DNA of 64,000 bases from JBDHWG01 sp046328505 (GCA_046328505.1 JAXLWL010000005.1:1-64000); one strand, 5' to 3'. Positions 18,394 to 27,243 are shown, counted from the first letter of the stretch. A program made the numbers and translations. Notes: generated from the sequence alone by a model not told the origin.

Positions 18394-19749
18394 ATGACAC
18401 GCGACGAAGTCGTCCAGAGAGCAAGAGAGGCGGGAGCCCGCTTCATTCGCTTTCAATACTGCGACAACGCAGGCATTATCCGCGGCAAGGCTGTTCACCT
18501 CGACGTTCTGCCCGACCGACTCCGCTCCGGCGTCGGTCTGCCGGTGGCGATGCAGGCCCTGAACATCCTGGATCAGCGGCAGCCTATCGAGAATCTGGGG
18601 CCGGTCGGCGAAGTGCGCCTGATGGCCGACCCGGACACGTTCCGCCCGCTGCCCTACGTGCCGCATCAGGGGGCGCTCAACTGCGACCTCCTGACCACCG
18701 ACGGTCAGCCGTGGAAGCTCGACCCGCGGTCAGTGCTCAAGGAACAGATTCAGCGCGCCGAAAACTGTGGGCTGGGTCTGCAGGCCGCCTTCGAAGTCGA
18801 GTTCACTCTGATGACCCGGACGCCGGAGGGGCAATTCGTTCCGGTCGACCAGTCTCTGGGCTACAGTGGGCTGGGCATGACATCGGCGGCGGGGTTCATT
18901 GACGATCTGGCTGCGACGCTCGAAGCCCAGGGCATGAGCGTCGAGCATTATCACCCAGAGCACGGCCACGGTCAGCAAGAGATTACCATCCGCCACGCCG
19001 ACGCGCTCCGCGCCGCCGACCAGCAGGTCACACTGCGCGAGACGGTGCGCGGCGTAGGCCACAAGCACGGCCTGATTGCCTCCTTTGCCCCCAAGCCCGT
19101 GCCGGATCAAGCCGGTAACGGCGCGCACATCCACTTCAGCCTGTGGGATGAGCACTTCATCAAGAACGTGCTGTACGATGAGGAGGCCGTCTACGGCTTG
19201 TCGTCCCTGGCGCGCCATTTCATGGCCGGCGTTCTGGCCCATCTGCCCGCGCTCATGGCGCTCACGTGCCCAACCTATAACTCCTACCGCCGCTTCCAGC
19301 AGCCGAGCAACTGGACGTCTTCTTTCAACGCCTGGGGACCAGACAACCGCGAGGCCGCTGTGCGCGTTGTGACCGGCCCGTGGCGCGCCGATGGCCGCTC
19401 GATCAACCTCGAGCTCAAGCCGGTCGACTCGAGCTGCAACCCGTACCTGGCTCTCGCCGCTCTCATCGCCGCCGGTCTGGACGGCATCGACCGCTGCCTC
19501 GCCCCGGGCGAGCCGGTCCAGACGGACCCCGCCCTGCTGTCACCCGACGAGCGCGCCGCCCGCGGCATCCAGCGCCTGCCGATCGACCAGATGGAGGCGT
19601 GTCTGGCGCTGAGCGCCGACCCGGTCATCATGGCCGCGCTCGGGCCCGGTCTAGGCAACGCCTATCTCGCGGTTCGGAAGTCGGAGTACGCCGCTTTCCG
19701 CCGCGAGACCACCGGCTTCGAGCTGCAACACCACCTCTACAAGTTCTAG
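18394..19749 (+). CDS. Glutamine synthetase family protein (type I-like)
   Basis: A 451-residue enzyme of the glutamine synthetase catalytic fold. The N-terminal beta-grasp reads FIRFQYCDNAGIIRGKAV. The catalytic domain has VEFTLMT (acidic metal ligands), HGHGQQEI, QAGNGAHIHFSLW and the C-terminal KPVDSSCNPYLALAAL. True GS has ATP- and glutamate-binding motifs like these, but gamma-glutamylpolyamine and gamma-glutamylanilide synthetases share them. No adenylylation-loop Tyr motif is evident, so GlnE-type control is unlikely. It stands alone with its own promoter and GGGAGGA ribosome site. I favour a glutamine synthetase or gamma-glutamyl ligase and cannot choose between them. Confidence 0.88.
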   Translation: MTRDEVVQRAREAGARFIRFQYCDNAGIIRGKAVHLDVLPDRLRSGVGLPVAMQALNILDQRQPIENLGPVGEVRLMADPDTFRPLPYVPHQGALNCDLLTTDGQPWKLDPRSVLKEQIQRAENCGLGLQAAFEVEFTLMTRTPEGQFVPVDQSLGYSGLGMTSAAGFIDDLAATLEAQGMSVEHYHPEHGHGQQEITIRHADALRAADQQVTLRETVRGVGHKHGLIASFAPKPVPDQAGNGAHIHFSLWDEHFIKNVLYDEEAVYGLSSLARHFMAGVLAHLPALMALTCPTYNSYRRFQQPSNWTSSFNAWGPDNREAAVRVVTGPWRADGRSINLELKPVDSSCNPYLALAALIAAGLDGIDRCLAPGEPVQTDPALLSPDERAARGIQRLPIDQMEACLALSADPVIMAALGPGLGNAYLAVRKSEYAAFRRETTGFELQHHLYKF

Positions 19750-19806
19750 CGCGAGACTGTAGTGCCAACCCATGGATTGTCAGTAATTGTTGCCTCAATA
19801 GTGCGG

Positions 19807-19868
19807 GCGCTGGAGATGGCTCTCCAGCGCCTCCGGCAGCGGGGGTAAAGGCGGGTTTGAAACCCGCC
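19807..19868. terminator. Two hairpins between convergent genes
   Basis: A perfect 10-bp stem (19807-19816 with 19821-19830, GCGCTGGAGA) and a 9-bp stem (19850-19858 with 19860-19868, GGCGGGTTT). Neither is followed by a strong T-run. The second resembles the GGCGGGTTTGAAACCCGCC palindrome scattered in many genomes. They probably end transcripts of the glutamine synthetase gene and the convergent VOC gene. Confidence 0.55.
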
Positions 19869-19894
19869 CCGGCTCCGCCGTGAGCGGGATACGG

Positions 19895-20287
19895 CTAGGC
19901 GAGGTTCGTTGCGTAGGAGATGAACTCTAGCAGCGAGCCATCCGGGTCTCGAAAGTAGACACTCATGCCGGAGCCGCGCGCGCCAGACCTGGCTACCGGC
20001 CCAAGTTCCACTGAAACGCCACATTGGTTCAGGTGCTCAACGGCCTCCTGGATAGGCCCGGGCCAGGTGAAGCACAGATCGCTGCCACCTGGCATCACCG
20101 GCAGTTGTGCCAGCGGTGTCGCATTCACGCCTGGACCGTGGCAATTCAACTGCGATTCGCCGAAGCGGTAGCACCAACCAGAGCCACGTTGCACGACCTC
20201 CGCTCCCATGACATCGCGGTAGAATGCATTGGAACGTTCCCAGTTCGAGACGTGGATCACACAGTGATCCAGGGTGACTGTTGACAC
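19895..20287 (-). CDS. VOC family (glyoxalase/bleomycin resistance-like) protein
   Basis: A 130-residue protein with two beta-alpha-beta-beta-beta modules of the vicinal oxygen chelate fold. LDHCVIHVSNWERSNAFYRDVMGAEVV opens module 1. SVYFRDPDGSLLEFISY closes module 2 with the usual metal-ligand Glu. The start is GTG 20287 with CAGGAG upstream. It is a single gene between two plus-strand genes. Members include dioxygenases, lyases and binding proteins, so no specific reaction is assigned. Confidence 0.88.
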   Translation of the reverse strand: MSTVTLDHCVIHVSNWERSNAFYRDVMGAEVVQRGSGWCYRFGESQLNCHGPGVNATPLAQLPVMPGGSDLCFTWPGPIQEAVEHLNQCGVSVELGPVARSGARGSGMSVYFRDPDGSLLEFISYATNLA

Positions 20288-20305
20288 GGCTTGTGCTCCT
20301 GTCGT

Positions 20306-20334
20306 TTGGCATTTGCCTTTCGCGCCGCCATAAT
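20306..20334 (+). promoter_or_regulatory. Sigma70-type promoter of the S41 peptidase homologue
   Basis: TTGGCA (20306-20311), 17 bp, CATAAT (20329-20334), 37 bp before the ATG at 20372. Confidence 0.6.
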
Positions 20335-20371
20335 TTCCTGACCACTAACAATCCTGTGTAGAGGTCAGGCC

Positions 20372-21658
20372 ATGCGTGTTGCCACTATCTTTGCGGGAGT
20401 CGCGATCGTTCTCGCCCTGATGGCGCTGAGTTTTGTCGGCGGTGTCGTCACGACGGCGCAGGTACTCGATGGCGACCCGTCGCGCGTCCTGGCCGCCCGC
20501 GCCTCCTTCCTGGATGGGCGCGTCATCCAGACCGCGTCGGAAGAGACAGACAGGTTCAGGATCTTCTGGGAAGCCTGGCGCATCGCCCACGACCACTACG
20601 TCGACACCAACGCCCTCAACGATGATCGGATGACCCAGGGCGCTATCCAGGGCATGCTGGACGCGCTCGGGGACCAGGGCCACACGCGTTTCATGACGGC
20701 TGCGGAGGCCGAGCATCAGTCCCAGGTGCTCTCCGGTGTCTTCGTCGGCATCGGCGCTGAAATCACGCACAAGGACGGCAAGGCTGTCGTCGTCGCGCCC
20801 CTCGAAGGCTCGCCGGCCGAGCAGGCCGGCGTCAAGGCGGGCGACGTAGTCCTCAGCGTCGACGGCGAGGACATCGCCGACCACGATATCGACGAGGTTC
20901 TGAGTCACTTGCGAGGTGCGGAAGGCACTGACGTGCGCGTGAGCCTGATGCGCCCGTCCACGGGTGACACCCTCGATCTGACGCTTACCCGCACCCGTGT
21001 CGTCGTGCCGACGGTCACGTGGCAGATGCTACCCGGTACAAAGATTGCCGATATTCGCTTGAGCCAGTTCGGGGCGCGTGCCTCGAACGAGCTACAGCAA
21101 GCCATCGACGCCGCCAGGGCGGCCGGGGCGGCGGGCCTCATCCTGGATCTGCGTAATAACCCCGGCGGGCTGCTGAATGAGGCGGTGTCTGTCACCAGCC
21201 AGTTCATTGACAGCGGCAACGTGCTCCTCCAGCGCGATCGGGCCGGCCACGAGACTCCGTATGCAGCGCGGCCGGGCGGCCACGCCCTCGACCTGCCGAT
21301 GGTGGTCCTCATCAACCAGGGAACGGCGAGCGCTTCAGAGATTACCGCGGGCGCGCTTCAGTACGCGGGCCGCGCTAAGCTCGTCGGCCAGACGACCTTC
21401 GGCACCGGCACCGTCCTATCGAGCTTCAAGCTGTCGGACGGCTCGGCGCTGCTCCTGGGGACGGGCGAATGGCTCACGCCGGGTGGGCGGATGATTCGCC
21501 GCCAGGGCATCGAGCCTGACGTCGCCTCTCCGCTACCGGCCGATAGCGTCCAAGTTACGCCGTTGAGCGCCGCGAAGCTGAGCTCGGCGGAGCTGCGCGC
21601 CACGTCGGACACGCAGCTCCTTTCCGGCCTTCAGATTGTCGAGGCGCTGACGCGGTAG
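20372..21658 (+). CDS. S41 family (CtpA-like) peptidase homologue with altered catalytic site
   Basis: A 428-residue exported protein: N-terminal signal or anchor (residues about 8-30), a PDZ domain (GIGAEITHKDG...GSPAEQAGVKAGDVVLSVDG) and an S41 tail-specific protease core. The nucleophile Ser320 is in QGTASASEI. In CtpA/CtpB the catalytic Lys lies 25 residues later in a YGKG motif. Here the aligned position is Thr345 in TTFGTGTVL, and the Gln four residues on is also absent. So the Ser/Lys dyad appears incomplete. The family is sure; activity is doubtful, or another residue serves as base. Its own promoter lies just upstream and no operon partner is present. Confidence 0.9.
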   Translation: MRVATIFAGVAIVLALMALSFVGGVVTTAQVLDGDPSRVLAARASFLDGRVIQTASEETDRFRIFWEAWRIAHDHYVDTNALNDDRMTQGAIQGMLDALGDQGHTRFMTAAEAEHQSQVLSGVFVGIGAEITHKDGKAVVVAPLEGSPAEQAGVKAGDVVLSVDGEDIADHDIDEVLSHLRGAEGTDVRVSLMRPSTGDTLDLTLTRTRVVVPTVTWQMLPGTKIADIRLSQFGARASNELQQAIDAARAAGAAGLILDLRNNPGGLLNEAVSVTSQFIDSGNVLLQRDRAGHETPYAARPGGHALDLPMVVLINQGTASASEITAGALQYAGRAKLVGQTTFGTGTVLSSFKLSDGSALLLGTGEWLTPGGRMIRRQGIEPDVASPLPADSVQVTPLSAAKLSSAELRATSDTQLLSGLQIVEALTR

Positions 21659-21664
21659 TTCTTT

Positions 21665-23791
21665 CTACTGTGTTCCCGTGACGTATAGCGTGTCCACGCC
21701 ACACTCGACCAGGCTGCGCCCCGTCGGCTCGGCGCACTCGACCTGGAGCCGCACCGTCTGCCCCTTGAACGCGCTGAGATCCACGCGGTGGATGCCCCAC
21801 GCCGCATCCTGGTTCGACGCCGCCCCATGCTCCTCGTAGACGACCGTCGTGGCCGATCCCACCACTTTCACCCGAAACACATCGTCTGACGTCGCTTCCG
21901 CCGAGTGCGCGAAGTAGCCGTAGAAGACCAGCGTCTGCGTGCCCAGGTCTCCGGGCAGGCTGAACGACGGCGAACGGACGGTCGTGATGCCCTGGACGCT
22001 ATTGGCCCGCGCCGAGGCGCCTGCCTGCGCGCCGGTCACCAGCGCATTCAGACCCTGGTGCGCCGCGCCTGGCTGCTTAATGCCGTTCTCCTGCGTCTGC
22101 TGCGGTGTCCCGATCTCCCATCGTCCCACCGTCCCGGTGTCGGTCCCATCCGGGTTGACCGTCCAGCCTTTCGGCGCGCCGTCGAAGCTGTCGCCCCAGA
22201 CATAGGCGATAGGGGCTGGCAGGGCCGGCAGCGCGGTCGGCGTGATCGACGGCGTCTGTGTCGGCGCGGGCAGCGGCGGTGGCAGGTTCGGCGTCTCGGT
22301 GGGGGTGGCCGTCGCGCCCGGCTGCGTGTTCGGCGTGGCCGTCGCCGTCTGCGTCGGCGCGGGCAGCGGCGGCGGCAGGTTCGGTGTGTCGGTCGGCGTG
22401 GCGGTTGCGCCCGGCTGAGTGATGGGCGTGGCCGTGGCCGTCTGCGTCGGCGCGGGCAGCGGTGGCGGCAGGTTCGGCGTGGCCGTCGCCGTGGCCGTGG
22501 GCGCGGCTGCCGCGCAGTGCTGCGCCTCTTTGCCGATAGTCCGGTACGGGCAGTCGGCATTCTGGATCAGGTAGAGGATCGCCTCTTTGTTTCGCGCCGT
22601 CTCGCGCGGGATGACCGAGCCGGGCGGGTAGAAGCCGCCGCCTGCGTCGGAGGTCGGGTACATCTCGAAGGTGAAGTTGATAATCTTGTGTGCCGCGTAC
22701 TCCCAGTCGTTGATCGAGCCGTCCGTGATGTAGAGCTGGCTCGACTGCTCCGGGGTGTAGCCGTTGTAGCCGGCCATGGTCTGGCCCATCTTCACCAGCA
22801 CGTCGTGGTCGTCCTGGGTCATGTCGGACGGCACGGCCGTATAGGTGTAGCCATACGGCCACAGGACAAGCTCGCTGTACGTGTGGAAGTCAATCGCGCT
22901 GGTGATGCGCTGCTTGCCGTTGATGACGCGGCTGTTGATGAAGTCGCGCACGACCTGGGTCTCGGGCGCCGAGAAGCCAGACGCGCCATGATACGTCTCG
23001 CTGCTCGTGCTGCCGCTGCTGCCGCCGCAGCACGCGAACTTGTAGCCCCAGTTGCGGTTCAGGTCGGTTCCGACGTATGGTGAACCGGCGTTGGGCTGGC
23101 GGTTCTTGCGCCACGACAGGTACGAGCCGTTGGCGATGTCATACTCTCCGCCGTCCGGGTTCATGTCGAACACGATCCAGACGGTTCGGGTGCCGACGAG
23201 ATTGGTGATGCGTGAGTCGGTGCCGTAGTTGTCCACGAGCAGGTGCATGGTGTAGAGCGCCTGCTCGACGGTCAGATGCTCGCGCGCGTGCTGGTGGTGA
23301 GTGAGCAGGACTTCGGGCTGGTTCTTGTCGACGTCGACGTCAGTCGCAACTTTGCCCGCCCAGATCGTTCGCCCCTCGAAGGACTGCCCAATGTTGACGA
23401 GCTTGAAGAGGGTGGGGTGGCTCGCGGCCTCGGCCTGGATCTCGCTGACCATCTCGCTGTAGTTGTGATAGGCGGAGTCGGGCGGCGGAAAGTCGAGCGC
23501 CCTGTAGTCGCTGACCGTGTAGCCGAGGGCGCGAATGGCATCCGCCTCAGCGGGTGTGGCGTCGGCGAGGACGTAGTCGTGGCCGACTTCGAAAATAAAC
23601 GCGCCCGTTGCCGCAATGGCCGAGCGCGCGGTGACCCCCAGCACGGGCCGCACCTCGTAGGCGCGGCTGTCACTCTCAATAGCTGCTTCTGGGCTGGCCG
23701 TCTGGCTCGCTGCGCCCGCCAGACCCGCCAGCGCTACAAATAAAACGGCGGCCAACACGAGGCGCAGCCGCCAGGACGTGATAGTACGCAT
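21665..23791 (-). CDS. Secreted M14 zinc carboxypeptidase with Pro/Thr-rich repeats and C-terminal beta domain
   Basis: A 708-residue exported protein. After the signal peptide comes an M14 domain. Zinc ligands are His168 and Glu171 in QHAREH and the later His in AIDFHTYSE. Substrate residues lie in DLNRNWGYKF, and the catalytic Glu is in NFTFEMYPT. A linker made of three near-identical 31-residue units (NLPPPLPAPTQTATATP core) follows, then a C-terminal domain of about 170 residues of jelly-roll type (SFDGAPKGW...VRLQVECAEP), probably for adhesion or carbohydrate binding. The start ATG 23791 is preferred over 23833 because the signal peptide begins there and AGGG lies upstream. It is a digestive extracellular carboxypeptidase. 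Confidence 0.93.
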   Translation of the reverse strand: MRTITSWRLRLVLAAVLFVALAGLAGAASQTASPEAAIESDSRAYEVRPVLGVTARSAIAATGAFIFEVGHDYVLADATPAEADAIRALGYTVSDYRALDFPPPDSAYHNYSEMVSEIQAEAASHPTLFKLVNIGQSFEGRTIWAGKVATDVDVDKNQPEVLLTHHQHAREHLTVEQALYTMHLLVDNYGTDSRITNLVGTRTVWIVFDMNPDGGEYDIANGSYLSWRKNRQPNAGSPYVGTDLNRNWGYKFACCGGSSGSTSSETYHGASGFSAPETQVVRDFINSRVINGKQRITSAIDFHTYSELVLWPYGYTYTAVPSDMTQDDHDVLVKMGQTMAGYNGYTPEQSSQLYITDGSINDWEYAAHKIINFTFEMYPTSDAGGGFYPPGSVIPRETARNKEAILYLIQNADCPYRTIGKEAQHCAAAAPTATATATPNLPPPLPAPTQTATATPITQPGATATPTDTPNLPPPLPAPTQTATATPNTQPGATATPTETPNLPPPLPAPTQTPSITPTALPALPAPIAYVWGDSFDGAPKGWTVNPDGTDTGTVGRWEIGTPQQTQENGIKQPGAAHQGLNALVTGAQAGASARANSVQGITTVRSPSFSLPGDLGTQTLVFYGYFAHSAEATSDDVFRVKVVGSATTVVYEEHGAASNQDAAWGIHRVDLSAFKGQTVRLQVECAEPTGRSLVECGVDTLYVTGTQ
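22264..22480. repeat. 93-bp tandem repeat encoding the carboxypeptidase linker
   Basis: The sequence GCGCGGGCAGCGG recurs at 22264, 22357 and 22450, an exact 93-bp period. It codes on the minus strand for three 31-residue Pro/Thr/Ala-rich units. Copy number may vary between strains. Confidence 0.85.
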
Positions 23792-23887
23792 GACACCCTC
23801 CCCGGTGTGTCGGTCGGTGATGCAGTCCTTCACGCATTATGTTACGTGAAAGTTGTGAAGGAGTCAAGACCGGGGAGAGTTCGACGA

Positions 23888-24193
23888 CTAGCGCAGCCAG
23901 CTCCACACTTCAGCGTACATGAGGAAGCCGAGCAGGGGAACGGCGATGAGGAGCGGTACCGACGTGCTGACGAGCGAGACGCTCGCGTAGCTTCGGTAGT
24001 AGCACCACCACGCGATTGCGATGCAGACGAGTATGAACACCGGGTAGGACCAGATCAGCGCCACCAACAGCAGCGCACTCAACGAGAAGCCGGCGTTGAA
24101 CGCCGTAAGCGACAGACCGGCGACAGCGAACCACGGCAGCAGCGAGCCGAGAATTAACGCCTGAGACACGATGAGCCAGAAAAGCACGGGCAA
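23888..24193 (-). CDS. Small membrane protein of unknown function
   Basis: A 101-residue, very hydrophobic protein with three or four predicted membrane helices (LFWLIVSQALILGSLLPWF, a central stretch rich in L/A/V, and LLIAVPLLGFLMYAEVW). It starts with a TTG codon with AAGGA-like sequence upstream. I recognise no family. The strong hydrophobicity and Trp-rich helices argue for a real gene rather than chance. It is a single gene between the carboxypeptidase promoter region and a repeat island. Confidence 0.55.
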   Translation of the reverse strand: MPVLFWLIVSQALILGSLLPWFAVAGLSLTAFNAGFSLSALLLVALIWSYPVFILVCIAIAWWCYYRSYASVSLVSTSVPLLIAVPLLGFLMYAEVWSWLR

Positions 24194-24261
24194 CCGTCCT
24201 TGAGTAGTATGGGCGCAAAGAATAGCACAAAGACGGCAGACTCGCTAAATGTCACTCTCAA

Positions 24262-24630
24262 GATGACGCAGCCGTCGCCCTGAGACCTCCATGCCTACGA
24301 TGGCACACGCCGGCACGAGACACCGCCATCCTGTCATTGCGAGCGGAGCGAAGCAATCTCCCGCCCTTGTAGCGGACGGTCTGAGCGGCTATGGCGAGGC
24401 AGTCGCTTAGCGAGAGATTGCTTCGGCGGCAAAGCCCACCTCGCAATGACACCGCAGATCTCTGTGTTCTGAACGGCGTAACGAAGGGCCTCCGACGGTG
24501 ACGGGACGCTGTGCAACGAGGCATCTGGGCCGCAGCCCAGACTCCTCGCTCGGGCGGGGAGTGACCGCGTAACTTTCATCATGCCGGCGCATACCCTACC
24601 AGGGCGTGGTGTTCTTAGCACGACAGCGCC
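24262..24630. repeat. Mosaic palindromic repeat island 1 (inverted orientation)
   Basis: This fills the 450-bp gap between the small membrane protein and the esterase gene. Modules in order: D inverted (CCCTGAGACCTCC...GGCACACGCC, about 24268-24330), C (GTCATTGCGAG to CTCGCAATGAC, 24332-24451, itself near-palindromic), B inverted (TGTGTTCTGAACGG...GAAGGGCC, 24462-24490) and an A-type piece (GCATCTGGGCCGC...GGAGTGAC, to 24565). Compared with the islands at 27244, 30922 and 34375, the D-C-B order is reversed. No open frame or promoter is evident. Confidence 0.75.
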
Positions 24631-24643
24631 CACAAACCCATAA

Positions 24644-25456
24644 TCACGTCCCAAACGCCCACTGTACGGCTTCCAGCACATCCGGCCAGGCCGTCGACAA
24701 CGGGTCCACGACCTCGAAGTGCCCCATGCTCGCCAGCGCGGCCATCCTCACCTCGTCGCCCGCCGCCCGAGCGGCTTCCGCGTAGCGCTCGCTGAGCGCC
24801 ACGGGCACCGTGTCATCCTCGACGCCGTGAACGAGCGCCTGCCGCACGCCGAGGGGCAGCATCTCCATCGGGGACGCGGCGGCGTAGCGCTCCGGGTACT
24901 CGGTCGGTGAGCCGCCGATGAAGCTCCCGATCACGCCCTGCCCCAGGCCGCGCCGCCAGCCCTCGCGCAGGTCCGTGACGCCGCACAGCGACACCGCTCC
25001 CCGCAACGAGATTCCTTGTGCAACGCCGCCCTTTGTAGCGCCGACTTCGGTCGGCACAACTCTGTGCGCCCCCGCCGCCCACAGCGCCAGGTGGCCGCCC
25101 GCCGAGTGGCCGAGGGTGATCACGCGGTTGAGGTCGAGGCCGTACTGCGGCGCCAGGACGCGCAGGTAGTCAATGGCGCGGGCGACATCCTGGAGCGTGC
25201 CGGGGAAGCCGCCGCCTGGGTGGCCAATGCGGCGATACTCGATACTCCAGACGGCGTATCCGTCTTCGGGCAGTGTCGCCGCCACATCCTGGATCTCGCC
25301 CAGGCTGTACATCGAGCGCCAGAAGCCGCCGTGAATGGTGACGACGACCGGGTTGGGGCCGGCCGCCTCCGGCAGATAGAGATCGCCGAACTGGGACGGA
25401 TCAGGGCCGTAGGCAATTGGAATGAATCCCCGCGAGGGGGGAACCGCGCACGCCAT
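24644..25456 (-). CDS. Alpha/beta hydrolase (esterase / kynurenine formamidase-like)
   Basis: A 270-residue alpha/beta hydrolase. The oxyanion-hole motif HGGFW follows VVVTI, the nucleophile elbow is LGHSAGGHLALWAA, and the acid and His are in HGVEDDTVP and MGHFEVVDP. HGGFW with GHSAGG is typical of the hormone-sensitive lipase/BD-FAE group that includes kynurenine formamidase. It is the last gene of a three-gene minus operon, 15 bp after the PqqB-like gene. A small amide or ester substrate is plausible given the amidinohydrolase neighbour. Confidence 0.88.
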   Translation of the reverse strand: MACAVPPSRGFIPIAYGPDPSQFGDLYLPEAAGPNPVVVTIHGGFWRSMYSLGEIQDVAATLPEDGYAVWSIEYRRIGHPGGGFPGTLQDVARAIDYLRVLAPQYGLDLNRVITLGHSAGGHLALWAAGAHRVVPTEVGATKGGVAQGISLRGAVSLCGVTDLREGWRRGLGQGVIGSFIGGSPTEYPERYAAASPMEMLPLGVRQALVHGVEDDTVPVALSERYAEAARAAGDEVRMAALASMGHFEVVDPLSTAWPDVLEAVQWAFGT

Positions 25457-25471
25457 GTTATTCTCCTGGTC

Positions 25472-26317
25472 TCACCCGAGCGACCACGCCATCCCGAGGA
25501 AGCCTACCCCGATGCTCTGCGCTCGCAGCCACGCCCGCTCCTGGCTGTCCCGCAGCAGCGGGTTGGTGTGGTTGAGGTGAATGATAATCGTCTGGCCGGT
25601 TCGCTCGGCGAGTCGGTTGACCGTGTCCACGACCATGGGGTGCGGAATCTGGGATAGGTCGCGGCCCGGCAATTCCTCCGGGTTGAAAAAGGTACCGTCC
25701 AGTAACGCCACGTCGACGTCGGCCAGGAACTGCGCCAGGTCGGGCCGAAAGCGATCCCAGCCGTCGATATCGGGGCAGTAGAACAGCCGCGCGGCAGGCC
25801 CGGCGACCAGATACGCCACAGTGTCGCTAAACTCCGCCCGGTGCGGCACCGGAATCGGGGTCACCGAGAGCGACTCGGTAAGGCGCAGCGGCGCATCGTA
25901 CTTGATCTCACAGACGTCGATGTTGTGCGTTGCGACAAGCTGCGACCACGGCGCGTTGTCGCTCAGGAAGAGGCCCACCTCCGCCGTGGCGTAGACGCGT
26001 ATCCCCTTCGCGTTCATCCCTTCCCGCCCGAGGAACGCCAGGCCGAGGTAGTGGCCGACGTGGGCGTGGGTGAGCAGGATGCCGTGGAGCGGGCAATCGG
26101 GCGCGTAGGCTCGCAGCCAGTCATACTGGGCCGGAAAATTGGGTGTAGCGTCGATGATCCAGCTCGCGCTCGCGGCGTGGTCTACGAGCGCCAGGCTGAC
26201 CGCCATCTGGCGCAGCCCCGGCTCAGCGCGCGCCGCCCGGCAGTTCGGGCAGTCGCACCCGATCTGCGGCACGCCGGCGTCCTGCGCGACGCCGAGCAGA
26301 ACGGCCTCGACTGTCAT
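25472..26317 (-). CDS. PqqB-like metallo-beta-lactamase fold protein
   Basis: A 281-residue protein matching PqqB: LLGVAQDAGVPQIGCDCPNC at the N-terminus with two conserved Cys pairs, LTHAHVGHYLGL (metal site), PVPHRAEF, LLDGTFF and the C-terminal IIIHLNHTNPLL. In PQQ producers PqqB hydroxylates the Tyr of the Glu-Tyr cross-linked precursor. No pqqA, C, D or E is in this window, so this copy may do another job. Its start lies 1 bp after the stop of the amidinohydrolase gene and the esterase follows, so it is embedded in that operon. Confidence 0.88.
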   Translation of the reverse strand: MTVEAVLLGVAQDAGVPQIGCDCPNCRAARAEPGLRQMAVSLALVDHAASASWIIDATPNFPAQYDWLRAYAPDCPLHGILLTHAHVGHYLGLAFLGREGMNAKGIRVYATAEVGLFLSDNAPWSQLVATHNIDVCEIKYDAPLRLTESLSVTPIPVPHRAEFSDTVAYLVAGPAARLFYCPDIDGWDRFRPDLAQFLADVDVALLDGTFFNPEELPGRDLSQIPHPMVVDTVNRLAERTGQTIIIHLNHTNPLLRDSQERAWLRAQSIGVGFLGMAWSLG

Positions 26318-26318
26318 C

Positions 26319-27215
26319 CTACCCCCGCCATATCGGGCGCGTCAGGCACGTCGGCCCGCCACCGCCCTTGATGCAGATATTCGCCCCCGGATAGACATGC
26401 ACCTCTGCCCCCGCCTTCTCAAGACGTTGCCGCGTCACCGGGTTGCCGTCTATCATCACGCACACGCCCGGCGCGACGGCCAGTACGTTGCAGCCGAAGC
26501 TGTCGTATTCCTCATCCGGTACCTCGACCAGGCGCACTTCGCGCTCCAGCAGCCACTCGCGGAACGGCACCGGCATCAGCCGCGAGTAGACGACGGCCAG
26601 ATCGTGATCCACCAGGCTGATGAACGACATGAGGTGCAGGCAGTCGGCCGGGCCGGTCCAGTGGGGCATCGGCACGGGGATGATCTCGTCCACGTCGTTG
26701 CCCAGCATCTCTCGCACCTGGTGGATGCCCTCGGCGTTGGTGCGGTAGCCCTGGCCGATGGCAAGGGTGCGCTCATCCATCCAGACGACGTCGCCGCCCT
26801 CCAGCTTACCCGGCGCCTCGATGCGGCCCAGCACCGGCACGCCTATGGATTCCAGGTAGGCCCCGGCCGTGGCCGGCTCCGGCGCTCGCGCCGCCTTGCC
26901 CATTCGCCCCAGGATCGCGCCGCGGTTGGCGACGATGAGCGGGTCGTGGGCGTAGACCGAGTCCAGGCTGGTGGCGTCGTCGGACGGCAGCCACGCAAGC
27001 TCCATGCCGACGCGGGCCAGAATCTCCATCAGCGCGTCGTACTCGGCGAGCGCCGCGTCGAAGTCGGGGCGAGCGAGGTAATTGAGGGCCTGCCACTGGG
27101 CGTCGACGCGCTCCTGGCTTCGCCACGCCGCCCTCGGGTCCTTCAGCAGCATGCGCCGCACCGGCGTCACCATCGACTGGCAGCCGTAGGTTGTCACATC
27201 CACCGTGTTTTCCAT
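26319..27215 (-). CDS. Amidinotransferase-superfamily hydrolase (dimethylargininase/arginine deiminase-like)
   Basis: A 298-residue pentein-fold enzyme. Substrate-binding LEGGDVVWMD, a His in HLMSFISLVDHDLAV and the catalytic Cys in GGGPTCLTRP fit the DDAH/arginine-deiminase group, which hydrolyses guanidines such as dimethylarginine to citrulline and amine. ATG 27215 is used. The frame stays open to 27284, but those residues come from the adjacent repeat (CATGCTGAGCG). It is the first gene of the operon with the PqqB-like protein and esterase. A related peptidyl- or agmatine-type substrate cannot be excluded. Confidence 0.87.
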   Translation of the reverse strand: MENTVDVTTYGCQSMVTPVRRMLLKDPRAAWRSQERVDAQWQALNYLARPDFDAALAEYDALMEILARVGMELAWLPSDDATSLDSVYAHDPLIVANRGAILGRMGKAARAPEPATAGAYLESIGVPVLGRIEAPGKLEGGDVVWMDERTLAIGQGYRTNAEGIHQVREMLGNDVDEIIPVPMPHWTGPADCLHLMSFISLVDHDLAVVYSRLMPVPFREWLLEREVRLVEVPDEEYDSFGCNVLAVAPGVCVMIDGNPVTRQRLEKAGAEVHVYPGANICIKGGGGPTCLTRPIWRG

Positions 27216-27243
27216 ATTGCATATCTCCCAAAAAGAGCCTGGG

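Noticed and set aside
22264..22480. Intergenic satellite or regulatory tandem repeat
   Set aside because: The 93-bp period is a multiple of three and lies fully inside the carboxypeptidase frame, coding for its linker.
21905..23083. A 392-codon plus-strand open frame opposite the carboxypeptidase
   Set aside because: The translation is low-complexity Arg/Gly repeats mirroring the 93-bp linker repeat; the minus-strand gene explains the bases.
25472..26317. A PQQ biosynthesis operon
   Set aside because: Only PqqB-like is present; no pqqA, C, D or E nearby, so no operon call.
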